Part shown: piece by piece, positions 32,405-49,200 of the stretch
Numbering within the stretch: the stretch's first letter is position 1
Layout: the number at the start of each line of letters is the position of its first letter
DNA from: Apostichopus japonicus
Taxonomy: Eukaryota; Echinodermata; Holothuroidea; Aspidochirotida; Stichopodidae
Reading direction: 5' to 3'
Assembly: GCF_037975245.1 (NCBI RefSeq)
Contig: NC_092578.1
Coordinates: forward strand, 20,230,821-20,294,820
DNA: 64,000 nt
The notes under the pieces: generated by a model
What the model was told of the DNA's origin: nothing
What the model saw: only the letters and a program-made list of their open reading frames with translations
Databases searched by the model: none
Program-made: the position numbers and the translations under genes

Positions 32405-35400
32405 AGAAAGTATATAGACTGTTCTGTTGCTGCTATTCAGAATAGAGAGATCACCTAATAACTATGTGAGAGACAAGTATATAGACTCTGTTGCTGCTAT
32501 TCAGAATAGAAAGATCACCTAATAACTATGTGAGAGACAAGTATATAGACTGTGTTGCTGCTATTCAGAATAGAAAGATCACCTAATAACTATGTGAGAG
32601 ACAAGTATATAGACTGTTGCTGCTATTCAGAATAGAAAGATCACCTAATAACTATGTGAGAGACAAGTATATAGACTCTGTTGCTGCTATTCAGAATAGA
32701 AAGATCACCTAATAACTATGTGAGAGACAAGTATATAGACCCTGTTGCTGCTATTCAGAATAGAGAGATCACCTAATAACTATGTGAGAGACAAGTATAT
32801 AGACTCTGTTGCTGCTATTCAGAATAGAAAGATCACCTAATAACTATGTGAGAGACAAGTATATAGACTGTTCTGTTGCTGCTATTCAGAATAGAAAGAT
32901 CACCTAATAACTATGTGAGAGACAAGTATATAGACTCTGTTGCTGCTATTCAGAATAGAAAGATCACCTAATAACTATGTGAGAGACAAGTATATAGACT
33001 GTTCTGTTGCTGCTATTCAGAATAGAGAGATCACCTAATAACTATGTGAGAGACAAGTATATAGACTCTGTTGCTGCTATTCAGAATAGAAAGATCACCT
33101 AATAACTATGTGAGAGACAAGTATATAGACTCTGTTGCTGCTATTCAGAATAGAAAGATCACCTAATCACTATGTGGGAGACAAGTATATAGACTCTGTT
33201 GCTGCTATTCAGAATAGAAAGATCACCTAATAACTATGTGAGAGACAAGTATATAGACTGTTCTGTTGCTGCTATTCAGAATAGAAAGATCACCTAATAA
33301 CTATGTGAGAGACAAGTATATAGACTGTTCTGTTGCTGCTATTCAGCATAGAAAGATCACCTAATAACTATGTGAGAGATAAGTATAAAGACTGTTCTGT
33401 TGCTGCTATTCAGCATAGAAAGATCACCTAATAACTATGTGAGAGACAAGTATATAGACTCTGTTGCTGCTATTCAGAATAGAAAGATCACCTAATAACT
33501 ATGTGAGAGACAAGTATATAGACTCTGTTGCTGCTATTCAGAATAGAAAGATCACCTAATAACTATGTGAGAGACAAGTATATAGACTGTTCTGTTGCTG
33601 CTATTCAGAATAGAAAGATCACCTAATCACTATGTGAGAGACAAGTATATAGACTGTTCTGTTTCTGCTATTCAGAATAGAAAGATCACCTAATAACTAT
33701 GTGAGAGACAAGTATATAGACTGTTCTGTTGCTGCTATTCAGAATAGAAAGATCACCTAATCACTATGTGGGAGACAAGTATATAGACTCTGTTGCTGCT
33801 ATTCAGAATAGAAAGATCACCTAATAACTATGTGAGAGACAAGTATATAGACTGTTCTGTTGCTGCTATTCAGAATAGAAAGATCACCTAATAACTATGT
33901 GAGAGACAAGTATATAGACTGTTCTGTTGCTGCTATTCAGCATAGAAAGATCACCTAATAACTATGTGAGAGATAAGTATAAAGACTGTTCTGTTGCTGC
34001 TATTCAGCATAGAAAGATCACCTAATAACTATGTGAGAGACAAGTATATAGACTCTGTTGCTGCTATTCAGAATAGAAAGATCACCTAATAACTATGTGA
34101 GAGACAAGTATATAGACTCTGTTGCTGCTATTCAGAATAGAAAGATCACCTAATAACTATGTGAGAGACAAGTATATAGACTGTTCTGTTGCTGCTATTC
34201 AGAATAGAAAGATCACCTAATCACTATGTGAGAGACAAGTATATAGACTGTTCTGTTTCTGCTATTCAGAATAGAAAGATCACCTAATAACTATGTGAGA
34301 GACAAGTATATAGACTGTTCTGTTGCTGCTATTCAGAATAGAAAGATCACCTAATCACTATGTGAGAGACAAGTATATAGACTGTTCTGTTGCTGCTATT
34401 CAGAATAGAAAGATCACCTAATCACTATGTGAGAGACAAGTAAATAGACTCTGTTGCTGCTATTCAGAATAGAAAGATCACCTAATAACTATGTGAGAGA
34501 CAAGTATATAGACCCTGTTGCTGCTATTCAGAATAGAAAGATCACCTAATAACTATGTGAGAGACAAGTATATAGACCCTGTTGCTGCTATTCAGAATAG
34601 AAAGATCACCTAATAACTATGTGAGAGACAAGTATATAGACCCTGTTGCTGCTATTCAGAATAGAAAGATCACCTAATAACTATGTGAGAGACAAGTATA
34701 TAGACTGTTCTGTTGCTGCTATTCAGAATAGAAAGATCACCAAATCACTATGTGAGAGACAAGTATATAGACTGTTCTGTTGCTGCTATTCAGAATAGAA
34801 AGATCACCTAATAACTATGTGAGAGACAAGTATATAGACTCTGTTGCTGCTATTCAGAATAGAAAGATCACCTAATAACTATGTGAGAGACAAGTATATA
34901 GACCCTGTTGCTGCTATTCAGAATAGAAAGATCACCTAATAACTATGTGAGAGACAAGTATATAGACCCTGTTGCTGCTATTCAGAATAGAAAGATCACC
35001 TAATAACTATGTGAGAGACAAGTATATAGACTCTGTTGCTGCTATTCAGAATAGAAAGATCACCTAATAACTATGTGAGAGACAAGTATATAGACTCTGT
35101 TGCTGCTATTCAGAATAGAAAGATCACCTAATAACTATGTGAGAGACAAGTATATAGACCCTGTTGCTGCTATTCAGAATAGAAAGATCACCTAATAACT
35201 ATGTGAGAGACAAGTATATAGACCCTGTTGCTGCTATTCAGAATAGAAAGATCACCTAATAACTATGTGAGAGACAAGTATATAGACTGTTCTGTTGCTG
35301 CTATTCAGCATAGAAAGATCACCTAATAACTATGTGAGAGATAAGTATATAGACTGTTCTGTTGCTGCTATTCAGCATAGAAAGATCACCTAATAACTAT

Positions 35401-38400
35401 GTGAGAGACAAGTATATAGACCCTGTTGCTGCTATTCAGAATAGAAAGATCACCTAATAACTATGTGAGAGACAAGTATATAGACCCTGTTGCTGCTATT
35501 CAGAATAGAAAGATCACCTAATAACTATGTGAGAGACAAGTATATAGACTGTTCTGTTGCTGCTATTCAGAATAGAAAGATCACCTAATAACTATGTGAG
35601 AGACAAGTATATAGACTCTGTTGCTGCTATTCAGAATAGAAAGATCACCTAATAACTATGTGAGAGACAAGTATATAGACCCTGTTGCTGCTATTCAGAA
35701 TAGAAAGATCACCTAATAACTATGTGAGAGACAAGTATATAGACTGTTCTGTTGCTGCTATTCAGAATAGAAAGATCACCAAATCACTATGTGAGAGACA
35801 AGTATATAGACTGTTCTGTTGCTGCTATTCAGAATAGAAAGATCACCTAATAACTATGTGAGAGACAAGTATATAGACTCTGTTGCTGCTATTCAGAATA
35901 GAAAGATCACCTAATAACTATGTGAGAGACAAGTATATAGACCCTGTTGCTGCTATTCAGAATAGAAAGATCACCTAATAACTATGTGAGAGACAAGTAT
36001 ATAGACCCTGTTGCTGCTATTCAGAATAGAAAGATCACCTAATAACTATGTGAGAGACAAGTATATAGACTCTGTTGCTGCTATTCAGAATAGAAAGATC
36101 ACCTAATAACTATGTGAGAGACAAGTATATAGACTCTGTTGCTGCTATTCAGAATAGAAAGATCACCTAATAACTATGTGAGAGACAAGTATATAGACCC
36201 TGTTGCTGCTATTCAGAATAGAAAGATCACCTAATAACTATGTGAGAGACAAGTATATAGACCCTGTTGCTGCTATTCAGAATAGAAAGATCACCTAATA
36301 ACTATGTGAGAGACAAGTATATAGACTGTTCTGTTGCTGCTATTCAGCATAGAAAGATCACCTAATAACTATGTGAGAGATAAGTATATAGACTGTTCTG
36401 TTGCTGCTATTCAGCATAGAAAGATCACCTAATAACTATGTGAGAGACAAGTATATAGACCCTGTTGCTGCTATTCAGAATAGAAAGATCACCTAATAAC
36501 TATGTGAGAGACAAGTATATAGACCCTGTTGCTGCTATTCAGAATAGAAAGATCACCTAATAACTATGTGAGAGACAAGTATATAGACTGTTCTGTTGCT
36601 GCTATTCAGAATAGAAAGATCACCTAATAACTATGTGAGAGACAAGTATATAGACTCTGTTGCTGCTATTCAGAATAGAAAGATCACCTAATCACTATGT
36701 GAGAGACAAGTATATAGACTGTTCTGTTGCTGCTATTCAGAATAGAAAGATCACCTAATCACTATGTGAGAGACAAGTATATAGACTGTTCTGTTGCTGC
36801 TATTCAGAATAGAAAGATCACCTAATAACTATGTGAGAGACAAGTATATAGACCCTGTTGCTGCTATTCAGAATAGAAAGATCACCTAATAACTATGTGA
36901 GAGACAAGTATATAGACCCTGTTGCTGCTATTCAGAATAGAAAGATCACCTAATAACTATGTGAGAGACAAGTATATAGACCCTGTTGCTGCTATTCAGA
37001 ATAGAAAGATCACCTAATAACTATGTGAGAGACAAGTATATAGACCCTGTGGCTGCTATTCAGAATAGAAAGATCACCTAATAACTATGTGAGAGACAAG
37101 TATATAGACCCTGTTGCTGCTATTCAGAATAGAAAGATCACCTAATAACTATGTGAGAGATAAGTATATAGACTGTTCTGTTGCTGCTATTCAGCATAGA
37201 AAGATCACCTAATAACTATGTGAGAGACAAGTATATAGACTCTGTTGCTGCTATTCAGAATAGAAAGATCACCTAATAACTATGTGAGAGACAAGTATAT
37301 AGACTCTGTTGCTGCTATTCAGAATAGAAAGATCACCTAATCACTATGTGAGAGACAAGTATATAGACTGTTCTGTTGCTGCTATTCAGAATAGAGAGAT
37401 CACCTAATCACTATGTGAGAGACAAGTATATAGACTCTGTTGCTGCTATTCAGAATAGAAAGATCACCTAATCACTATGTGAGAGACAAGTATATAGACT
37501 GTTCTGTTGCTGCTATTCAGAATAGAAAGATCACCTAATAACTATGTGAGAGACAAGTATATAGACTGTTCTGTTGCTGCTATTCAGAATAGAAAGATCA
37601 CCTAATAACTATGTGAGAGACAAGTATATAGACTCTGTTGCTGCTATTCAGAATAGAAAGATCACCTAATCACTATGTGAGAGACAAGTATATAGACTGT
37701 TCTGTTGCTGCTATTCAGAATAGAAAGATCACCTAATCACTATGTGAGAGACAAGTAAATAGACTCTGTTGCTGCTATTCAGAATAGAAAGATCACCTAA
37801 TAACTATGTGAGAGACAAGTATATAGACCCTGTTGCTGCTATTCAGAATAGAAAGATCACCTAATAACTATGTGAGAGACAAGTATATAGACCCTGTTGC
37901 TGCTATTCAGAATAGAAAGATCACCTAATAACTATGTGAGAGACAAGTATATAGACCCTGTTGCTGCTATTCAGAATAGAAAGATCACCTAATAACTATG
38001 TGAGAGACAAGTATATAGACCCTGTTGCTGCTATTCAGAATAGAAAGATCACCTAATCACTATGTGAGAGACAAGTATATAGACTGTTCTGTTGCTGCTA
38101 TTCAGAATAGAAAGATCACCTAATCACTATGTGAGAGACAAGTATATAGACTGTTCTGTTGCTGCTATTCAGAATAGAAAGATCACCTAATAACTATGTG
38201 AGAGACAAGTATATAGACCCTGTTGCTGCTATTCAGAATAGAAAGATCACCTAATAACTATGTGAGAGACAAGTATATAGACCCTGTTGCTGCTATTCAG
38301 AATAGAAAGATCACCTAATAACTATGTGAGAGACAAGTATATAGACTCTGTTGCTGCTATTCAGAATAGAAAGATCACCTAATCACTATGTGAGAGACAA

Positions 38401-39830
38401 GTATATAGACTGTTCTGTTGCTGCTATTCAGAATAGAAAGATCACCTAATCACTATGTGAGAGACAAGTAAATAGACTCTGTTGCTGCTATTCAGAATAG
38501 AAAGATCACCTAATAACTATGTGAGAGACAAGTATATAGACCCTGTTGCTGCTATTCAGAATAGAAAGATCACCTAATAACTATGTGAGAGACAAGTATA
38601 TAGACCCTGTTGCTGCTATTCAGAATAGAAAGATCACCTAATAACTATGTGAGAGACAAGTATATAGACTCTGTTGCTGCTATTCAGAATAGAAAGATCA
38701 CCTAATAACTATGTGAGAGACAAGTATATAGACCCTGTTGCTGCTATTCAGAATAGAAAGATCACCTAATCACTATGTGAGAGACAAGTATATAGACTGT
38801 TCTGTTGCTGCTATTCAGAATAGAAAGATCACCTAATAACTATGTGAGAGACAAGTATATAGACTGTTCTGTTGCTGCTATTCAGAATAGAAAGATCACC
38901 TAATAACTATGTGAGAGACAAGTATATAGACCCTGTTGCTGCTATTCAGAATAGAAAGATCACCTAATAACTATGTGAGAGACAAGTATATAGACCCTGT
39001 TGCTGCTATTCAGAATAGAAAGATCACCTAATAACTATGTGAGAGACAAGTATATAGACTCTGTTGCTGCTATTCAGAATAGAAAGATCACCTAATAACT
39101 ATGTGAGAGACAAGTATATAGACTCTGTTGCTGCTATTCAGAATAGAAAGATCACCTAATAACTATGTGAGAGACAAGTATATAGACTGTTCTGTTGCTG
39201 CTATTCAGAATAGAAAGATCACCTAATAACTATGTGAGAGACAAGTATATAGACCCTGTTGCTGCTATTCAGAATAGAAAGATCACCTAATAACTATGTG
39301 AGAGACAAGTATATAGACTCTGTTGCTGCTATTCAGAATAGAAAGATCACCTAATAACTATGTGAGAGACAAGTATATAGACTCTGTTGCTGCTATTCAG
39401 AATAGAAAGATCACCTAATAACTATGTGAGAGACAAGTATATAGACCCTGTTGCTGCTATTCAGAATAGAGAGATCACCTAATAACTATGTGAGAGACAA
39501 GTATATAGACTCTGTTGCTGCTATTCAGAATAGAAAGATCACCTAATCACTATGTGAGAGACAAGTATTTAGACTGTTCTGTTGCTGCTATTCAGAATAG
39601 AAAGATCACCTAATAACTATGTGAGAGACAAGTATATAGACCCTGTTGCTGCTATTCAGAATAGAGAGATCACCTAATAACTATGTGAGAGACAAGTATA
39701 TAGACTCTGTTGCTGCTATTCAGAATAGAAAGATCACCTAATCACTATGTGAGAGACAAGTATATAGACTGTTCTGTTGCTGCTATTCAGAATAGAGAGA
39801 TCACCTAATATATTAGGTGATCTCTCTGTG
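32405..39830. repeat. 7.4-kb minisatellite, 64/67-bp units, ~113 copies
   Basis: Unit: GTTGCTGCTATTCAGAATAG, AAAGATCACCTAATAACTAT, GTGAGAGACAAGTATATAGA, then CTCT, CCCT or CTGTTCT. The last choice makes 64- or 67-bp units. CTATTCAGAATAG is a 6-bp-arm palindrome, broken in CAGCATAG variants. Rare variants recur at fixed distances: ATAAGTATAAAG and CTGTTTCTGC both at 594 bp; CACCAAATCAC and AGATAAGTATATAG both at 1039 bp. These show nested multi-unit duplications. No frame crosses the array. Confidence 0.98.
39794..39827. repeat. Perfect 34-bp palindrome at the array edge
   Basis: The centre lies between 39810 and 39811. The left arm AGAGAGATCACCTAATA is the array unit, and the right arm is its exact complement. 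The sequence then resumes with TGTGAGAGACATAT, a decayed unit in the original orientation. Confidence 0.95.
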
Positions 39831-40446
39831 TGAGAGACATATCCTCCTACAGCATTCATAAAAACCTCTTCAAATTTACAATTTGAACTTGATGGAATCT
39901 TCATGGTATTAAATTAGTTGTAGATATGAATTTGAAACGATGCTTCCTTCTCCCTGATTACTACTCACCTTTGCACTTTCTAACAAAACAATTGTTTTTA
40001 AAGTTGGAAGGAGTTTGAAAGTCTCAAAAAAATCTAAGCAATACAACTAATGATTGTTTGTAGGTAACACAAGCCTCTAACAATATTGCACAGATGTAGC
40101 ACTTTTTAGCAAGTTTTGAGTTATGGATGACCAGTGCTTCCAAAAATAAAAGTATCTGACCCTTTTGCCAAATTAATCTATTTTGCAGTGTGCTTAACTT
40201 CTACACTAAGAATGATACTTAAAATTTGCTTCAATATTTGTATTCTCCTAAAGATCATATTCTCCAGTTCTTTGCTTAATTATGACATGATCATTACTTC
40301 TAGATTTTCATACACAACTGAAATGGTAGTGATCTGTCTGAAATTAAAATATTTTCACATGACAAATTTTACCTTCCATCCCCTATGTTGCTATTACATT
40401 TTGTAGCAAATGCTTTTTGCTGGGAAATGGAATACTTAGAACATCA
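39831..40446. other. Flank of secernin 3' end
   Basis: AT-rich sequence between the array and the secernin stop codon. It should hold the minus-strand 3' UTR; no poly(A) signal was fixed. Confidence 0.45.
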
Positions 40447-44701
<4,255 letters not shown>

Positions 44702-46720
44702 GTTGATCTAATCTGAGGAATTAAAATGACGATAAAATTAGAAAGAATCAGCAACACAGGGGGTAGGGGGGGGGTACTGGAGTGGGAGCCATGGTCCGGT
44801 CTCAAACTCAGTCCTGGAAAGACTTCAGGAATGTTTACATTCAGTTGGGTAAAGACAAGCAGTGAACACCCATTCTTTTCAACCCACACAAAAATTTGAA
44901 AATATTTACTGCCACAACCTTGCACTTAAATATAATAAACCTAATTTATGGTCTAAATATGCCTAGAAGGTATCATTTGACATCATAACATTTTATTTTT
45001 GCTAGGGGAAGTCTCAAACACCTGCCACCATACATGGGAGTCAGATTGATTGACCCCAGGGCAACATATACTGTATAACTCTGTCATAAAATCCTTGATC
45101 TGCCTCGTGCCTTTCAATAAGGGTTCAAAATGTACTTCTCTTCTACACAGCCTCTTTGAATTTACTGTACGTAGCTAATATTTGATATAGTGAAAAAAGG
45201 AAACATCACGTTTTTGAGGCACTTTCATGAATTCTTTGACCAATTTACAGAGCAGCATGAGAAAGATTGTCATTTCCATTGTCTTTTAATGGACTTCTTT
45301 GTGCCATTAGCATTCCAAAGTATATACCATGCTACTTCTGTATTAAACCATTGGCTAAATTAAGCAACACACCAAGCTGTTACAGTTTGAAACTCTACTA
45401 CAAAATCTTGCTTGCATCCACTGAAGCTATTTTCTTCTCACCTAACTTCAGCTGCTAATGTTCACCAGCACTCTCATCGTACTTACACCAGCACTCTCAA
45501 TGTATGCAACACAGTATATTTGAAAAAGAAAAGGCAACATGCTCACAGGGCCTAATTAAGTTAACCCTAGTCCAACTCAAGCTCAGAAACTTTTGGGCTG
45601 GAATTTCAGCATAATAGTTTGATCCGTTCATTCAGCACTATTGCATTGTCCATTTCCCAATAATGGGTTCAAGAAGCATCAAAGTATTGTACTAATGTTA
45701 GTGCATATAAACTGGATGAATGGTTAAATGAGCAAGATTGCCAAAGACTGTTAAGGTTGCAGTTTGCATGTGGAACTCACATGGGGAACTCAAATGGAAT
45801 TTGTGGATATCCTTAGTATATACCCAAAGTTTCACATAAATCATTATGTATTGTTAGTTTCACATTTAAATGTTTGCACAGAAATTTGCAAATTAATACT
45901 TTTCACACAATTTCCATAATATCATAATGTAGTCAGTACATCAATCCCTAGGGATTTTTCATGGCCAAACGTTAACATTTTCGCCATAACAAAAAAGGGC
46001 AGTCAACATTTTTTTAAGATAGACTATAAATTTAGGTTGCCAATAAATACATTAAGAATACATGTCAACAAGCATAACGCTAGGCAAACGCCGGCGGGGT
46101 TACAAAAAAATCAGTCGAATTACAACAATTTGATAAAAAGCAGCAGCAAAAAGTACGTCAATCGTGTTATCAAAAATACTACTCGAGTTTGCACACATCT
46201 TATGATACTATTACAAACTGTTACTATTTACCTGCCTCTCCTTTATCAATCGGTTTTGACCGTCTTTGGTGTGAACTTAGTTTAGCGTAGACTAGCTGTT
46301 TGTTCATACTGAGAAGTATCATGTAGCCTAGCTAGCTAGCCAAGCTAGGTTTAGCTGGGCAGAGCAAAGGCAAATTTAGGTTTGTTGTTGTTTACTTACA
46401 CAATACTTTAATAGTAAAACATGTAGTAAAATATATTGAGCGCCACCACTTAACGTATTACGACGTCGTCTGCTGCGTTTTACTTACAGTGGAGATGCCA
46501 TGGTTAGAGTGGTGGCCTTTTTGGGTGTCGTCCGTCATTTTTGCAATGCCAGCTTGAGCATAGAAGTTATTGGCCACATATTTCAAGCATGTTTAAATTC
46601 CATTAATGACTCCGCACTTCATAAAACAGTATTTATCTCTGCATTCGTTGGGATTTGACACCAGTCACCATCGTAATAATGTATTGTGATCATATTGAAA
46701 TTATTAAGGTTGAACGTCAG
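44702..46720. other. Upstream of secernin, no coding exon recognised
   Basis: Should contain the secernin 5' UTR exon and promoter. G-runs at ~44760-44780. The rest is AT-rich, with a few TAGCTAGC/TAGGCTA words. Promoter not located. Confidence 0.4.
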
Positions 46721-47103
46721 TTCAACGTCTGTTCTTGCAGTCGTGGTGGTCACTTCTTGCTTCATTCTTCTTTTGACCTATGATCTTATATTTCAACAAA
46801 GTCAATTCTAACAAGCTAGAATATGTATCTAAAACCATGGGAGGGGTGAGTGCAAACCGTCTATATGCTTCGTTTCTAGGATACAGTGGCTGAGTGGCAG
46901 CTACAACAGCCCCCACACACCCAATCCATCCATTATTCTTGGATGTCAACAACCTTTCTAAAGCTTGGAATCAACTGCAAACTTGCAAATATCTGAAGTC
47001 ACATCTTCATCAATGTCATTTACATAAATTAAGGAGAGAAGTGGTCCCAAAACAGAGCCAGTGAGGAACCCCACTTTTAACATGTGTTAGCTCAGTGGTT
47101 AAC

Positions 47104-47350
47104 GGAGTGTTAGCTCAGTGGTTAACGCCGGTGCCTTTCAATCATAAGGTCCCCGGTTCGAGTCACTCCCAGATTAATGTATGTCGTCCAGTTACAGAGT
47201 TGTTGACAATTAACAATTCATAATTATAGACGTTAAATATGAATGTAAGAGACTGACTTCGGTCAGCTTCCGGCTTTGATAAGCCTATGAGGCTTCTTCG
47301 CGAGTTCCTGCTTGCAGGAGGATCTAATATACATACATACATACATACAT
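47104..47350 (+). mobile_element. tRNA-derived SINE, copy 1
   Basis: Head GGAGTGTTAGCTCAGTGGTT (A box) and GGTTCGAGTCACTCCC (B box; GGAGTG and CACTCC can pair as an acceptor stem). A ~160-bp body follows, with three small hairpins: CTGAC-TTCG-GTCAG (47253-47266), GGCTT-TGAT-AAGCC (47272-47285) and TCCTGC-TT-GCAGGA (47306-47319). An (ATAC)n tail ends it. A partial extra head (GTGTTAGCTCAGTGGTTAAC) precedes it at ~47084. Confidence 0.85.
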
Positions 47351-47359
47351 GCATGTAGG

Positions 47360-47606
47360 TATTTGTATGTATGTATGTATGTATTTTAGATCCTCTTGCA
47401 AGCAGGAACTTGCGAAGAAGCCCCATTGGCTTATCAAAGCCGCAAGCTGACCGAAGTCAGTCTCTTAGATTCATATTTAACGTCCATGGTGAATTGTCAA
47501 TTGTCAACAACTCTGTTACTGGACGACATACATTAATCTTGGAGTGACTCGAACCGGGGACCTTATGATTGGAAGGCAATGGTGTTAACCACTGAGCTAA
47601 CACTCC
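47360..47606 (-). mobile_element. tRNA-derived SINE, copy 2, tail-to-tail with copy 1
   Basis: Same element on the other strand: body 47386-47606, tail (ATAC)n read on the minus strand at 47360-47385. Together with copy 1 it forms an inverted repeat with ~220-bp arms. A partial extra head lies outside at 47607-47640, mirroring the one left of copy 1. Confidence 0.85.
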
Positions 47607-48084
47607 GTGTAAACACTGCTAACACTGAGCTAACATTCCATGCATGAAGACATACACCTCTTAATTCACAACAACTCTTTTAGACCTGTTGGGCAATGAA
47701 GCATCAATCCAATTTGCACCTGCGCCCACTGAACACCCAGAGCCCTACTAGTTTTCATCATAAGTCTACTCAGTGGGACTTTTGAATATCCAGACACTCA
47801 ACATCTACACTACTCTTAGAGTCAATAGGTTTTGTACTTTTGTCACATGTCGAGAAATCTAACTACATATTGGGAACATTAGGTAGAAAGCCATGCTGTG
47901 AAAAATTTAACTATTGAATCTTAAGGAAATAATCTAGAACAGAATCCTTAACTACAGACTCCATAACTTTACAAACAACAATTGTTAAGCTGACATGCCA
48001 ACAATTATACATACTGATCTATGACTATAGTATAGCCTTTTTGAAATTATGAGTAACATTTGCAATCATCCAATCTGTCGGTAC

Positions 48085-48456
48085 CAGTGGCGTAGGAAGG
48101 TACTTTTGAGTGGGGGGGGGGGCTGAAGACTGATGGCCGGCCTGGGGGAGGGGTCTAAGGGGAGGGGGTGTCCCCCTCCCCTTTGGAATTTTTTGCATTT
48201 CCAGGTGACCTCAGATGCAATTTGGTGCAATATAGCACACTTCAACACCCACTCCATTTTTTTAACTTAATTTTGTATTTTCACCTGGCCTTAGATGCAA
48301 TTTGGTGCTCCAAATGAGATTTTTTTCTCATTTGGAAATGAAAAAGGGGTTTTCTGACTTGCGGAGCGGGGGGCGGAATGATACTTCCGCCCCTCCACAT
48401 TTTTCACTGGGGGGGGGGGGCTGGCGCCCCCAGCCCCCCCGGTTCCTACGCCCTTG
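48085..48456 (+). mobile_element. hAT-type MITE family A, copy 4, inside the LINE
   Basis: A 372-bp element, CAGTGGCGTAGGAAGG to TTCCTACGCCCTTG, with perfect duplication GTCGGTAC (48077-48084 and 48457-48464). The LINE reading TDRLDDCKC.. continues across it once one copy of the duplication is discounted, so it landed in an existing LINE. Confidence 0.94.
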
Positions 48457-49200
48457 GTCGGTACAGTAGCCTACCAGTGAAGAGCATTTAGAAAAAAAAT
48501 AATACTCAAAGGGGCAGGGAGAACATCGCAGCATTCCTTGAAGATAACAGGATTCAACCCATCAGGCCCGGCAGGGAGCCTTATATTATTGGACTTCAAC
48601 GCACCAAGCATTTGTGGAGTAGGAAATCAATATAACCACTAAAAACAGTGGAGTTACTACTAAACGTATCAGGCACACAGTCCACAATTTCCCTAGTAAA
48701 AACTGAGGAAAAATAATCATTCAACAACAGTTTCCTTACTACTATCAATAAGCTTCCCACCACTATCCCGCAGAAGTCCTACAATTACATCCTTAGTTTT
48801 TTCTTTCTTGGATCTAATGTAAGAGTGAAAAGACTTATGGTTAAGTATATACTTCCTAGCCAACTTCATCTCAAAGGCAATCTTATGATTCCTAATCAAC
48901 TACTTATTTAGTGACTCGTTGTTTAAACCTTTTAAAATTAGAAGAGCAATTACTTTATTTGAATCAGCGCCAACAGAAATAATATCCCATGACATCCACA
49001 CCGGCCTATTTTAACAATGAACCAAGTTTTTTTAATGAAATTGACCTTATCTCGAAAGAAAGCCCATGCCTGAAATGGCCCAAGACCATACAAATCAAGA
49101 TTAAAACTATCCTTAATAACTTGATCATGACGATGTAACGTAAAGAGAGTATATCACGATCCCTTATTGGAAAGGGAATGATGTTACACATTTTAATGTC

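Larger units (their letters stand above)
46950..49200 (-). mobile_element. CR1/jockey-like LINE fragment, nested insertions inside
   Basis: The minus strand encodes, in order and with interruptions, an endonuclease-end DxDIL segment (near 49160), a linker like RKYILNHKSFHSYIRSKKEK (near 48830), NDYFSSVF-like (near 48715), a TDR/W..AN..F.KG segment flanking the MITE at 48085-48456, a YSKVPLSRLM segment like FDSVPH (near 47790), and TGSVLGPLLSLIYVNDIDED followed by FAVDSKL (47090 to 46960). Linker and RT order match non-LTR elements of the CR1/jockey group. It is 5'-truncated and carries several stops and frameshifts. A SINE pair lies at 47104-47606 between the VYVFMHG and VKSGVPH segments. Confidence 0.8.

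Noticed and set aside
18993-39830. CRISPR-like arrays
   Set aside because: Units are contiguous tandem repeats without unique spacers, no cas genes are present, and the genome is clearly eukaryotic.
46722-46952. Minus-strand frame next to the LINE as a host exon
   Set aside because: It abuts the reverse-transcriptase remnant, has no clear splice sites and I do not recognise it. It may be LINE 3' sequence or chance.
47104-47170. A functional tRNA gene
   Set aside because: A and B boxes are present and an acceptor-like stem pairs. But the same head occurs in three copies with a common 160-bp body and ATAC tail, and the anticodon arm is irregular; it is a SINE head.
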